Of a stretch of 55,978 nt of DNA, positions 18,156 through 26,771 are shown in pieces. The notes beneath the pieces are model-generated. The model was not told where the DNA came from and made no database searches. It saw only the letters and a program-made list of their open reading frames with translations. Made by a program: the position numbers and the translations under genes. The first letter of the stretch is position 1. Each line of letters begins with the position of its first letter. The stretch comes from Leptospira brenneri (GTDB lineage Bacteria; Spirochaetota; Leptospiria; Leptospirales; Leptospiraceae): positions 1 to 55,978 of the forward strand of contig NZ_NPDQ01000013.1 in the NCBI RefSeq assembly GCF_002812125.1, given 5' to 3'.

Positions 18156-18408
18156 GCAATTGGTTAAACCTCTACAACAAAAAATCAGCGCGCAAATTTT
18201 CTTAAGAGTTTTTAAGATAAATATTGTCGGTTCCGTTCGTGTGGTTGTGTCATTCCATTTACGCTTTATTAAAAATTGCGCTGTGTTATTTTAAATATAA
18301 GAAAATATAAGAAATCTAAGAGAAAGAGAAAGAAAATTAAGAGCGAAAATTTGCGCGCTGAATCTATACTCTTTGCACCATTATCTTTTACAATAGGTAA
18401 CCAACTGC
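18156..18408. other. Gene-less cassette 18
   Basis: About 250 nt between two attC sites with no convincing reading frame on either strand (the open frames here run into attC sequence). It is bracketed internally by a 17-nt perfect inverted repeat. It could be a structured RNA, an inserted mini-element, or a cassette whose gene has been lost. The cassette ends match over 17 of 18 nt, so it is intact as a recombining unit. Confidence 0.7.
18185..18361. repeat. 17-nt perfect inverted repeat spanning 177 nt
   Basis: TCAGCGCGCAAATTTTC at 18185-18201 is exactly complementary to 18345-18361. The enclosed 143 nt are AT-rich with purine-rich right and pyrimidine/GT-rich left parts. Such a layout fits terminal repeats of a small transposable element or the closing stem of an RNA. 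No target-site duplication is evident. Confidence 0.75.
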
Positions 18409-18571
18409 AATTAACAGCGTGTAAACACTGCGCTTCGGGACTTACGCCCTCGCTTGGTCTACGACACATTCCCCTCTGGCACTCCTCTTGCTTGCGCAAG
18501 CGTCGTTCCAGTCCCTAACGTCCCGCCGGGACTCAGGGTCGGGGAACGTCGTTTACACTAGTTCGTTATGC
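18409..18571 (+). repeat. attC-19 (twin of attC-18)
   Basis: R'' AATTAAC, R' GTTATGC. Almost identical to attC-18 throughout; shares the GTGTAAACAC left box. Confidence 0.92.
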
Positions 18572-18623
18572 GACATTGCAAAAATTAGTTGAATTTTTAT
18601 TCATTAAAAAAGAAGGTTTGCAA

Positions 18624-19379
18624 ATGAAATTCTTAATACCTATACTTATTACAATATTAGGATGTAACTCGTATACTAGTTACATGGTGCCCGATTCAAA
18701 AATAAGCACCTCAAAACCAAACAAAAAAATCGCTTTAATTGGATTTATGAATTACGAATTCCAAATGAGTAACGATAGACAGGGAAGGTCCTATCGGTCT
18801 TCCGCATCAATAGATTACGACAATTCAATGAAACACCTTTTCCCAACCGGCAAAGAAGTTTCCACATTCAATTCTAATAACATTAATAATCAAATAGGAA
18901 GAGAAAATTGTTTAGATCTTGTTTATGAATATTTAAATATAGTAAAAGACTCTGGAGAAAGAGAATTAAAAAAATTTATCGAATACAATTTAACACCAGA
19001 TACTTCTAAATCATCATGCTCAGTTAAATCAAATAATGTAGACTATTATATACTCGGAGTCCCAGGCAAACCTTTCAATTCACGGACTAATTATGATGAA
19101 AGCTTTTTTGGTTACCTAAAAAGTGCTCTTTCTGTTCTAACATTCTTTTTAGTCCCCTCAAAACAGGCTGAACCTGTAAATGCATATTTCTATGTTTATG
19201 ATTCTAAGCTAAATCTTATAGAAAGGTTTGTGTACAATAAAAAAGTAATAATTACAACTTCATGGTGGTTTAATTTAAATGAAAACGAAATCGAGTTTAA
19301 TGATATTAACCAAAGCATAATAAAATCACAAGAAAATATCACTAAAGAATTTTATTTTGACTTTAACACAAAATATTAA
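18624..19379 (+). CDS. Hypothetical lipoprotein (cassette 19)
   Basis: 251 residues from an ATG preceded by AGAAGG; an in-frame upstream TTG is rejected because it would bury the signal peptide. A hydrophobic stretch ends in TILGC (a good lipobox). The middle includes a CLDLVYEYLN helix and a Pro-rich SKQAEP stretch near two hydrophobic segments. It is followed 34 nt later by a second lipoprotein gene. Confidence 0.77.
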   Translation: MKFLIPILITILGCNSYTSYMVPDSKISTSKPNKKIALIGFMNYEFQMSNDRQGRSYRSSASIDYDNSMKHLFPTGKEVSTFNSNNINNQIGRENCLDLVYEYLNIVKDSGERELKKFIEYNLTPDTSKSSCSVKSNNVDYYILGVPGKPFNSRTNYDESFFGYLKSALSVLTFFLVPSKQAEPVNAYFYVYDSKLNLIERFVYNKKVIITTSWWFNLNENEIEFNDINQSIIKSQENITKEFYFDFNTKY

Positions 19380-19413
19380 TAATATAAATTACAAATACAA
19401 GGAAAGAATCAAA

Positions 19414-19920
19414 ATGAGAAACAAACTATTACTACTTTTAGTCGGATTAATATTAAGCAATTGTGTATTAACGCCAGATTATTCAAAAAATTTCAAAAAA
19501 TACCCTTCGAAAACTGATCTCAAATCAATTTCTTTGACAAAACCCGAAGGTAGATTCGAAATGTTTGCAACTGGATTTTACTATATCTTAGCAGCAAATT
19601 TAATTGAAGAAAATTTGAAATATTCGGAACTATTTTCTGAAATAAAAGAAAAAGACGGAGATTACATTTTAACAGCCGAAAAAATTGACGATAAATATTC
19701 TGGAGAATTTATTGATGTTGCGTATTCGATCACTGTTGAATATTCTCTATCTTTAAAAAATAGACTAATCTTCAAGAATAAGTATAATGCAACGGCTACT
19801 TCAGAACCGACTGAACATTTTATGTATGCTTTTAGACAAAGATTAGCTCGGGAAAGAGCACTACAAATCACTGTGAACAAATTTCTAGACGATTTAGACA
19901 GTATGAAGATTCTCAAATAA
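19414..19920 (+). CDS. Hypothetical lipoprotein (cassette 19)
   Basis: 168 residues from an ATG preceded by AAGGAAAG. The signal peptide ends in LILSNC. The mature part (AANLIEENLKYSELF, DGDYILTAEKIDD) resembles small lipoproteins of the LPP20/auxiliary-transport kind, but I cannot assign it. It is probably co-transcribed with the previous lipoprotein gene. Outer-membrane or periplasmic location is inferred. Confidence 0.77.
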   Translation: MRNKLLLLLVGLILSNCVLTPDYSKNFKKYPSKTDLKSISLTKPEGRFEMFATGFYYILAANLIEENLKYSELFSEIKEKDGDYILTAEKIDDKYSGEFIDVAYSITVEYSLSLKNRLIFKNKYNATATSEPTEHFMYAFRQRLARERALQITVNKFLDDLDSMKILK

Positions 19921-19948
19921 TCTTTACCTTCTGCTTCTTCGCAACGTC

Positions 19949-20110
19949 GCATAACAGCGTCTTCCCGCTACGTTTCGGCACAAGGCCTCACTCGGCCTAC
20001 GGCAAATTCCCTTCCGTCACACTTCTTGCTCCGCAAGAAGATGTGCCGACGCCAACACCTACTTCGTAGGTTCGGCTACAGGGAACTTCGGGAAGACTAA
20101 TTCGTTATAC
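19949..20110 (+). repeat. attC-20 (B-type)
   Basis: R'' GCATAAC, R' GTTATAC; L boxes GTCTTCCCG/CGGGAAGAC pair perfectly. Central hairpin CTTCTTGCTCCGCAAGAAG. Inner pair T…A. Confidence 0.93.
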
Positions 20111-20138
20111 GACATTTCGAAAAACTTTACTATATAAT

Positions 20139-21029
20139 ATGAAAAAAATAATTCTAACAATACTTCTACTAAGTCCTGCAATTTATTCACAAACAAATTC
20201 AGATCAAAAAAGTAAACTTTGGACTATCACTTTTATTAGAAATTCAACTTACTTATTTCCTTATGAAAAGTATGAATTCAAAGATACTTTTGGCGGTTAC
20301 AGAAATAAATCAAATGAAACTGTGAATAACTATGAATTCTCTTTAAAAAAGAAATTTGAAAATTCTGATTTTTCATTTTACTTTGATTTTCTTGAATTTA
20401 ATAAAAGGGCTTTTTCTCAACAATACTCTTTCTATCAGAATAATGAACTAGTAGCTTCAGAACCAGTTTCTATAGGAGATTATTTTCGGTCGCAAATAAG
20501 AACTGGATTCGCTTATTCTTTACCTACCTTTAATGCCTTAACTCTTATTATTGGAACTAGATTTGTTAAATCTGAACTTACTGACAGTTATCCTTTTGGA
20601 TATTCAATCAAATTCGGACAAAAGTATATTGGGCCAGAGTTTGGATTGGAATACCAATCTGATAAATTTGCTAATTTCTTTCTCGGTGCTAGAATTTCAT
20701 ATTTCCAACTTTATGGAAGAACATACAATAATTACTATTTTTCTGCAGTAAATACTGATCAGGGATACATACATGTTGATATTCAACCTTACACTAAATA
20801 TATCGGGAGTGAAATCTACTTAAAGGCTGGATATTTCTTTACTGAAAATGTTTTCATGACTATAGGATGGAAATCTATTGTGGCTAGGATCAAACCCGAT
20901 GACCTGAGAGTTTATTCAGGTGATTTGCGATACGACACCATACAAAATACTGAATACGGTCTTAAAGGCAATAACACTACCACTGAAGCTTTTAAATCTG
21001 TTGTAATTGAATTTGGAATAAATATTTAA
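20139..21029 (+). CDS. Outer-membrane beta-barrel-like protein (cassette 20)
   Basis: 296 residues with a signal peptide (hydrophobic 4-17, then IYSQ). The rest alternates aromatic/hydrophobic and polar residues with short turns, ending in a hydrophobic strand (VVIEFGINI), as in outer-membrane barrels. The overall pattern is similar to the protein of cassette 30. The function is unknown; a surface or porin-like role is inferred. Confidence 0.77.
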   Translation: MKKIILTILLLSPAIYSQTNSDQKSKLWTITFIRNSTYLFPYEKYEFKDTFGGYRNKSNETVNNYEFSLKKKFENSDFSFYFDFLEFNKRAFSQQYSFYQNNELVASEPVSIGDYFRSQIRTGFAYSLPTFNALTLIIGTRFVKSELTDSYPFGYSIKFGQKYIGPEFGLEYQSDKFANFFLGARISYFQLYGRTYNNYYFSAVNTDQGYIHVDIQPYTKYIGSEIYLKAGYFFTENVFMTIGWKSIVARIKPDDLRVYSGDLRYDTIQNTEYGLKGNNTTTEAFKSVVIEFGINI

Positions 21030-21041
21030 ATTCGAAACGTC

Positions 21042-21170
21042 GTATAACAACGTGTTACCGCTTCACTTCGGCACAGGGCCTCGTTCGACCTTCGGCAAAT
21101 TTTCCGCTGATCCTAACGCCTACTACGCAGGCTCAGGGCGGAAAACTTCGGTAACACTAGTTCGTTATAC
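21042..21170 (+). repeat. attC-21 (short C-type)
   Basis: 129 nt. R'' GTATAAC, R' GTTATAC; L boxes GTGTTACCG/CGGTAACAC pair perfectly. Confidence 0.92.
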
Positions 21171-21273
21171 GCCATCTTTTAACTGTATTCAATAAATATG
21201 AAGTATTACATCATACTTATAAACTTCTTGAAAATAATAAAACTTCGATAATTATAAACTGAATATCATAGAA

Positions 21274-21933
21274 ATGAATGACTTCGAATATATTCCACCC
21301 AAGAACGTTCCAGTCTCAGATAAAGATCTCATTGAAGATCTTAAAAAGGTGGCCTTTGAGAAGAATTCGAACGTGTTATCTCACAGTCTTTATAAAGAAT
21401 TTGGTAAATTTGATGCGAGAACAATATCTAGAAGGTTTGGTACTTGGAATAAAGCGTTATTGATTGCAGGATTGGCTCCAGGGAATATTAGAAATTATAG
21501 TGATGAAGAGTTATTTGAAAATGTATTGAATATCTGGCAGCATAAGGGCTATCAACCTACTCGACGTGATCTTAATCTACCTCCTTCTAAGATTTCACAA
21601 AGTGCATATAATCGAAGATTTAATTCCTGGACAAACGCATTACAACAATTTGTTAATTATGCAAATGAATCAGATTCATCTTTAATTTCTATCGAAAATC
21701 CACGGGAAGGTATACGGAAATCTAATCGAGATCCTTCTCTTAGATTGAGATTTAAAGTTCTAAAGAGAGATAAATTTAAATGTGTAAAATGCGGTGCGAA
21801 CCCAGCAAAAGATCCGGAAGTAGAATTACACGTTGATCATATAATCCCTTGGAGTAAGGATGGGGAAACTGTTTTAGAAAATCTTGAGACTCTTTGTTCA
21901 AATTGTAATATAGGGAAAAGCAATGTTCATTAA
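21274..21933 (+). CDS. HNH endonuclease with homing-associated repeats (cassette 21)
   Basis: 219 residues. Two repeats of about 50 residues with the pattern RRFGTWNKAL…AG and RRFNSWTNALQQF match the HNH-associated DNA-binding repeat. They precede an HNH domain (about 150-216): CVKC, HVDHIIPW and LCSNCN, with metal-binding Cys pairs and the catalytic His. It could cut DNA as a homing or restriction-like nuclease. It lies 67 nt upstream of a second gene in the same cassette. Confidence 0.83.
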   Translation: MNDFEYIPPKNVPVSDKDLIEDLKKVAFEKNSNVLSHSLYKEFGKFDARTISRRFGTWNKALLIAGLAPGNIRNYSDEELFENVLNIWQHKGYQPTRRDLNLPPSKISQSAYNRRFNSWTNALQQFVNYANESDSSLISIENPREGIRKSNRDPSLRLRFKVLKRDKFKCVKCGANPAKDPEVELHVDHIIPWSKDGETVLENLETLCSNCNIGKSNVH

Positions 21934-22000
21934 TTTATTTTGCAAACCATAGTTCGGTCCATGCAAATGTTCAAAATAATATTATTTATAAGGTGAAAAC

Positions 22001-22567
22001 ATGAATTTAATAGAATTAATCGATCAGTTGATCTTAAATGAAATAAAAGCGATTCAAAAAACAGGCCATGCTTACTTATCATTTGGACTAATTAGCCAAT
22101 CAATTGAATTTCTAGGATCAATCATAGATGAATTCGAGTTCAATGAGAAGGGAAAAAGTAAAAATCGATTTAATAATTTAATTAACGAATTCTTTGACGT
22201 TAAGTATCATATTTACACAGACCCAACAAATCCATATAACCTATACGAGAACCTAAGATGTGGATTGTTACATGTAATGACACCAAAGGCAAAACTAGCT
22301 CTTACTGAAATCTCAAAGCCGAAAGTTATAAACGGAGAATTAAAGCACTTAGAATTAAATAAATTTCATGGAGAAGCTGATGATCGATTAGTGTTAGTAG
22401 CCGAAACCTTCTACGAGGATTTAGAGAAAGCTTCCAAGGAAATTATAAAGATCATTCAAGATAAAAGTATATTCCAGAAATTTCCAGTATTAAATACCGT
22501 ATCTACGATAAAAAAAGATAAAATAAACTTAATTTCTAAGGCTTTAAATGTAAACCTTACTTCTTAA
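22001..22567 (+). CDS. Hypothetical protein with HEPN-like RX4H motif (cassette 21)
   Basis: 188 helical residues. The segment LRCGLLHV places Arg86 and His91 in the RX4H spacing of HEPN ribonucleases, inside a helix-rich protein, so a HEPN-like fold is possible but not proven. It is preceded by AAGGTG. It may act with, or independently of, the HNH nuclease upstream. Confidence 0.68.
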   Translation: MNLIELIDQLILNEIKAIQKTGHAYLSFGLISQSIEFLGSIIDEFEFNEKGKSKNRFNNLINEFFDVKYHIYTDPTNPYNLYENLRCGLLHVMTPKAKLALTEISKPKVINGELKHLELNKFHGEADDRLVLVAETFYEDLEKASKEIIKIIQDKSIFQKFPVLNTVSTIKKDKINLISKALNVNLTS

Positions 22568-22577
22568 AAAAGACGGC

Positions 22578-22747
22578 GTATAACTACGGCTTACCGCTTC
22601 GCTGCAGGATTCACTTCGTTCACCCTTGCTCGGGTTGCACCACATTGGTCTCCGTCACGTTTCTTGCTTAGCAAGAAAGCGTGCCGACGGTAAGGCCTGC
22701 ATGCAGGCTCACCTACGACCAACGTCGGTAAGCCTAGTTCGTTATAC
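22578..22747 (+). repeat. attC-22 (divergent long type)
   Basis: 170 nt, the longest in the window. R'' GTATAAC, R' GTTATAC; L boxes GGCTTACCG/CGGTAAGCC pair perfectly but differ from A-type. Contains CCTGCATGCAGG at the tip. Confidence 0.9.
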
Positions 22748-23072
22748 GAAATGGCAATTTGAATACCGAAGACATAGGTAATAAATATATGGTGGCATCA
22801 AAATTAACTCATATATTGAAATAGAAAAATATCTAATAAAAAAGATTGTTTCTAATTTAAGGTAATAATTTCTATTAAAACAAAGGTTTATGTAGCTTTC
22901 GATTAACTAAAAAGTTAAATCAAAATTTGACATTTAAAAAATAACATATATTCGATTTAACTTTCGGAAACTTTTAACCGGAAATTACTAATCTGCATTC
23001 TTGCAGGAATTCCATTTTCAAAGAAAAGAAAACTCAACATTTCACTAAAAATTCGATAAGGAAATTTTAAAT
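22748..23072. other. Long non-coding leader of cassette 22
   Basis: About 325 nt, very AT-rich, the longest leader in the window. I see no reading frame over 30 codons and no good promoter: a TTGACA at 22927 has no well-spaced -10. A small hairpin (CTGCA/TGCAG at 22993-23006) is not followed by a T-run. It might hold a decayed gene. Confidence 0.5.
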
Positions 23073-23210
23073 ATGGATCTAGAAAATTGCAAAAAAGCGT
23101 ATCTATACCCAATAATCAAATCATTGTTATTTGATATATTCATAAAAGCGGCCAAATCTACAAATAACGAAATAAGTAAAACACCTAGACTAGAATCTAT
23201 AGAAACTTGA
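23073..23210 (+). CDS. 45-residue ORF upstream of the WapI-like gene (cassette 22)
   Basis: A short frame starting ATGGATCTAG, with AAGGA about 10 nt upstream, ending with TGA eight nt before the next gene. The product is amphipathic/helical (YLYPIIKSLLFDIFIKAA). It could be a real small peptide or the remnant of a truncated gene. Its ribosome site and close spacing argue for translation. Confidence 0.45.
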   Translation: MDLENCKKAYLYPIIKSLLFDIFIKAAKSTNNEISKTPRLESIET

Positions 23211-23218
23211 GAACTTGA

Positions 23219-23659
23219 ATGATATTTATCAATGATAAAAATGAAATGATTCGCATTGAATCTGTAGGATACGAATTTCCAGATAGCAATGATAAATCAT
23301 ATGATAGTAATTGGTTAAATATAAAAGTTTCAATAGAAACAGAAAAATTCAGTTTCCAGGTAACGCATCCTTGCTTGTTGACATACGACCTAAAAACGAT
23401 ATCACAATGGTTTTCTAAAATAGAAATAAAAGAGAACACTCAGTTCTCTGATTTATCATTTATCGAACCAAATATTGAATTTTTATTTATATCTTATTTA
23501 GACAATAAATTTGAATTTCAAATAAAATTAAGCTTTGAATGTAATCCCAATAATAATGACGAAGAGTTTCTAGTTATTTATAAAAAAAATCATAATGAAT
23601 GTAAACTGATAGCATCCATGTGTCTAGAAGAGTATGGGAAATTTCCAGAGAGAAAATAA
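23219..23659 (+). CDS. WapI-like immunity protein (cassette 22)
   Basis: 146 residues. The string NWLNIKVSIE, a strand, then CLLTYDLKTISQWF and a beta-rich second half matches WapI-family immunity proteins, which neutralise the C-terminal toxin of WapA-type proteins by binding it. No toxin gene is present in the cassette. Orphan immunity genes are typical of accessory regions and may protect against kin. The match is by memory of the family pattern. Confidence 0.77.
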   Translation: MIFINDKNEMIRIESVGYEFPDSNDKSYDSNWLNIKVSIETEKFSFQVTHPCLLTYDLKTISQWFSKIEIKENTQFSDLSFIEPNIEFLFISYLDNKFEFQIKLSFECNPNNNDEEFLVIYKKNHNECKLIASMCLEEYGKFPERK

Positions 23660-23670
23660 ATCGCCACTTC

Positions 23671-23834
23671 GTATAACTGCAACTTAACGCTTCACTTCGG
23701 GACTTGCGCCCTCGCTCGGTCTGCGACACATTCCCCTCTGGCACTCCTCTTGCTTACGCAAGCGTCGTTCCAGTCCCTAACGTCCCTCCAGGGACTCAGG
23801 GTCGGGGAACGTCGTTAAGTCTAGTTCGTTATAC
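23671..23834 (+). repeat. attC-23 (A-type)
   Basis: R'' GTATAAC, R' GTTATAC; L boxes ACTTAACG/CGTTAAGT. Inner box has A (CTTCACTTCGG) without its usual T partner. Confidence 0.92.
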
Positions 23835-23869
23835 GCTATGCTAGAATCAAATTCAAAAGAAGTCAAAAA

Positions 23870-24643
23870 ATGAAAAACCTACCTCTACATTTCATATACG
23901 TATCAGGAATACTAATAACTATAATCATAATTCTTTTAACTTTAAAATGGTCCGTAGATTCGAACACGGTTAATTACATCAGTTTCGGAGCTACATTAAC
24001 ATCGCTTTTTTTAGGTTTAATTGCAATATTTTATTCTATTGTAGCCAATAACAATTTAAGTGAAAGCTTTACGAAGCTTTCTGACACTTCCTCAAATCTA
24101 AGTACTGCATCAATTTCTTTAATTACTAATGCAGACAACCTAAAAACCCTTCTATCGCAATTGCCAATCTTGGAAGGAAAAATTGATGAATCTAATAATA
24201 TACTTAAAATAATAAAAGAAAAAAATGAAGAAAATTTATTAGACAGTTCGACAAACACTAAGGACAAACCTATAACCACAAATGCAACATTAACAAAAGA
24301 AACAATAGACATGATATTAAGAAAATCATCGTTATATGGGTTATTCAGTTTATATTTGTGCCAAAAATCCTTTTCTACTAAAAAAGCATTCAACCTAAAC
24401 GATTTACTGAAAACATTTGGCGAAAGTTTTTATTCTTTATACTTTTATGGATATATTGTTGCTATTGGATGTACAGAAATAATAAAAGTAAACATTAGTG
24501 ATAACATTTTCAATATATACCATGTAGATAAAAATGCAGAAGAATTAATTGAAAAATATTTAATAGAGAAAATAGATGGACAAGGTGATATGAAATCACA
24601 CTACGCAGATTTAAAAGATCAAATCTATAATCATTTCTTATAG
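23870..24643 (+). CDS. Membrane protein with coiled coil (cassette 23)
   Basis: 257 residues. Two TM helices near the N-terminus (about 8-25 and 38-58) are followed by a Ser/Asn/Leu-rich coiled coil (about 64-125) and a soluble C-terminal domain of about 115 residues. A ribosome site (GAAG) lies about 9 nt upstream of the start. The function is unknown. Confidence 0.73.
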   Translation: MKNLPLHFIYVSGILITIIIILLTLKWSVDSNTVNYISFGATLTSLFLGLIAIFYSIVANNNLSESFTKLSDTSSNLSTASISLITNADNLKTLLSQLPILEGKIDESNNILKIIKEKNEENLLDSSTNTKDKPITTNATLTKETIDMILRKSSLYGLFSLYLCQKSFSTKKAFNLNDLLKTFGESFYSLYFYGYIVAIGCTEIIKVNISDNIFNIYHVDKNAEELIEKYLIEKIDGQGDMKSHYADLKDQIYNHFL

Positions 24644-24655
24644 ATCCAGCACAGC

Positions 24656-24817
24656 GTATAACAGCGACTTAACGCTTCGCTTCGGGACTAGCCCTCGCTC
24701 GGTCTTACGACACATTCCCCTCTGGCACTCCTCTTGCCTCCGCAAGCCTCGTTCCAGTCCCTAACGTCCCTTCGGGACTCAGGGTCGGGGAACGTCGTTA
24801 AGTCTAGTTCGTTATAC
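24656..24817 (+). repeat. attC-24 (A-type)
   Basis: R'' GTATAAC, R' GTTATAC; L boxes perfect. Confidence 0.93.
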
Positions 24818-24834
24818 GACATGTTTCTAAATTT

Positions 24835-25668
24835 ATGAAGAATAAAATATTAAAACTCATAGTAGCAATTTTTTGCTTAATTTCTATAAATTCACTTTTC
24901 ATCGAAAGATATTTTATAAGGTTTCCTGAATATGAAATTCAATCAAATAAGATTCCTAAAAGTTTCGACGGTTATAAAATTGCTGTTGTTTCGGATCTAC
25001 ACTATGGATTTCTAGTCCCTGAATTTTGGATAAAACATACTTTAAAATCAATTAATGATAAAAATCCAGATTTAATTGTTGGCATTGGAGACTATGTAAA
25101 AAGGAGAAATTTTGATCAGGAATTAATAAACGTCTGGAATTTATTAAAAATATTAGATGCAAAAAACGGCGAATTTTTCGTTAACGGAAACCATGACCAT
25201 TGGGCAAACAATCAACTCGCATTAAAACTCCTAGAAGAAAGCGGAAAATCCATTAGAAATAAACAAGTAGTTCTAAAAAATGGAAATGATAAAATCATTA
25301 TTGCTGGATTAGGTGATTTTTGGGAGGATCATATTCCTATTGATGATGTCTTTAAACATTCCGATCCTAACCTTTATAGAATTGCTATCGCGCACAATCC
25401 TGATTCTTCAAATACTACTCATTTTGAAAAAATTGATCTATTCATCACTGGACACACTCATGGTGGACAAGTTAGAATTCCAATTTTAAATTGGTCTCCA
25501 ATCTTACCTGTCAAAGATAAAAACTTTGACACCGGAATTAAAAAATCTAAATTTAATGAACTAGTCCTAATATCAGCTGGAATTGGATGGTCGATTATTC
25601 CAGTTCGGTTTAATTGCCCTATTGAGGTTCCAATCGTTATTCTTCGCTCTAACGAAAATAATAACTAG
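24835..25668 (+). CDS. Membrane-anchored metallophosphoesterase (cassette 24)
   Basis: 277 residues with an N-terminal hydrophobic anchor (about 5-22). Calcineurin-like phosphoesterase motifs are complete: SDLH (about 52-55), GIGDYV (about 83), GNHDHW (about 118-123), an AHNPD segment and GHTHGGQ (about 205-211), which together bind two metals. The arrangement is that of YaeI/YkuE-type phosphodiesterases, which act on lipid or nucleotide substrates at the membrane. The substrate cannot be told. Confidence 0.88.
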   Translation: MKNKILKLIVAIFCLISINSLFIERYFIRFPEYEIQSNKIPKSFDGYKIAVVSDLHYGFLVPEFWIKHTLKSINDKNPDLIVGIGDYVKRRNFDQELINVWNLLKILDAKNGEFFVNGNHDHWANNQLALKLLEESGKSIRNKQVVLKNGNDKIIIAGLGDFWEDHIPIDDVFKHSDPNLYRIAIAHNPDSSNTTHFEKIDLFITGHTHGGQVRIPILNWSPILPVKDKNFDTGIKKSKFNELVLISAGIGWSIIPVRFNCPIEVPIVILRSNENNN

Positions 25669-25682
25669 CAACGAAACACGTC

Positions 25683-25847
25683 GTATAACAGCGACTTAAC
25701 GCTTCGCTTCGGGACTTGCGCCCTCGCTCGGTCTGCGACACATTCCCCTCTGGAACTCCTCTTGCCTACGCAAGCCTCGTTCCAGTCCCTAACGTCCCCT
25801 CCAGGGACTCAGGGTCGGGGAACGTCGTTAAGTCTAGTTCGTTATAC
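25683..25847 (+). repeat. attC-25 (A-type)
   Basis: R'' GTATAAC, R' GTTATAC; L boxes perfect. Confidence 0.93.
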
Positions 25848-25907
25848 GACATGGCGAAAATGTATTACTTAAGCTCGAGAAATAGAAGGTCAAAAAAGTA
25901 AAAAAAG

Positions 25908-25936
25908 TTGACATGGTATATACCGGGATACATACT
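25908..25936 (+). promoter_or_regulatory. Promoter and operator of vapBC-1
   Basis: TTGACA, 17-nt spacer, CATACT ending seven nt before the ATG. The spacer holds the palindrome GGTATATACC (25915-25924), a likely operator for VapB/VapC autoregulation. Transcription would begin close to the start codon. Confidence 0.6.
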
Positions 25937-25943
25937 TTTTTAT

Positions 25944-26174
25944 ATGCAAACAGCTAAAATTTTTGTTAATGGTAGAAGCCAAGCAGTCAGAATTCCTAAA
26001 GAATTTCAATTTAAAGGTGAAGAAGTTTTCATCCAAAAAGTTGGAGATGCTGTTATACTAGTCCCTAAGAATAAAGCATGGAATGCATTTCTTGACGGGT
26101 TAAACGGTTTTACTGACGATTTTCTTAGTGAAGGAAGGTTTGATTTACCAGAATCAGAAAGAGAACAATTCTAA
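25944..26174 (+). CDS. vapB: VapB-type antitoxin, AbrB/MazE fold (cassette 25)
   Basis: 76 residues. KIFVNGRSQAVRIPKEFQF is the swapped-hairpin AbrB DNA-binding motif of VapB antitoxins; the acidic C-terminal tail would bind and inhibit VapC. The start chosen is the ATG; an in-frame TTG upstream would overlap the promoter. Its stop overlaps the toxin start in TAATG. Confidence 0.9.
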   Translation: MQTAKIFVNGRSQAVRIPKEFQFKGEEVFIQKVGDAVILVPKNKAWNAFLDGLNGFTDDFLSEGRFDLPESEREQF

Positions 26175-26572
26175 TGTATCTAATTGATACAAATATATGC
26201 ATTTACCTCATAAAAAAGAAAAATATTAAACTCCTAGAAAAATTTAAAAAGAATTATAATAAAGGAATTTTAATATCCTCTCTTACTTTAGCTGAACTCG
26301 AATTTGGCGTAGAGAATAGCGAACGTAAGGAAACAAATAGAATTTCTTTAATGGAATTTCTTACTATTTTTGAAATTTTAAACTTCGAACAAAAAGATAC
26401 TCCTGCCTTCGGAAAGATTAAAAGCGATTTAAGAAAATCGGGAAGAATGATTGGCACTATGGATGCATTATTAGCAGCCCAATCAATATCAAGGAATCTT
26501 ATTTTTGTTACAAATAATACAAAAGAATTCGAAAGAATAAAAGATTTAAATATAGAAGATTGGACTTTATAA
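26174..26572 (+). CDS. vapC: VapC-type PIN toxin (cassette 25)
   Basis: 132 residues of a PIN ribonuclease: IDTN (Asp5), LAELEFG (Glu41), GTMDALLAA (Asp97) and VTNNTKEF near the end are the conserved acidic and polar positions that hold magnesium. It is expected to cut tRNA or rRNA and be neutralised by the overlapping VapB. Ends 12 nt before attC-26. Confidence 0.9.
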   Translation: MYLIDTNICIYLIKKKNIKLLEKFKKNYNKGILISSLTLAELEFGVENSERKETNRISLMEFLTIFEILNFEQKDTPAFGKIKSDLRKSGRMIGTMDALLAAQSISRNLIFVTNNTKEFERIKDLNIEDWTL

Positions 26573-26584
26573 AATAAACACGTC

Positions 26585-26747
26585 GTATAACAGCGACTTA
26601 ACGCTTCGTTTCGGCTCAAGGCCTCACTCGGTCTGCGACACATTCCTCTCTGGAACTCCTCTTGCCTCCGCAAGCCTCGTTCCAGTCCCTAACGTCCCTT
26701 CCAGGGACTCAGGGTCGAGGAACGTCGTTAAGTCTAGTTCGTTATGC
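26585..26747 (+). repeat. attC-26 (A-type)
   Basis: R'' GTATAAC, R' GTTATGC; L boxes perfect; inner pair T…A. Confidence 0.93.
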
Positions 26748-26771
26748 GAAATCGAAAAATGAATTCTCAAA

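Noticed and set aside
18269..18518. Frames across cassette 18 on both strands
   Set aside because: Each is mostly attC sequence; the cassette-specific part is short and has no start site or ribosome site of its own.
22927..22952. TTGACA followed by TATATT in the leader of cassette 22
   Set aside because: The spacer is only 14 nt, too short for a normal promoter; listed only as AT-rich chance.
25716..25901. Plus-strand frames reading RPRSVCDTFPSGT… or PPQASFQSLTS… across attC sites
   Set aside because: Open frames of the attC sequence itself; they recur at several sites and do not correspond to any cassette gene.
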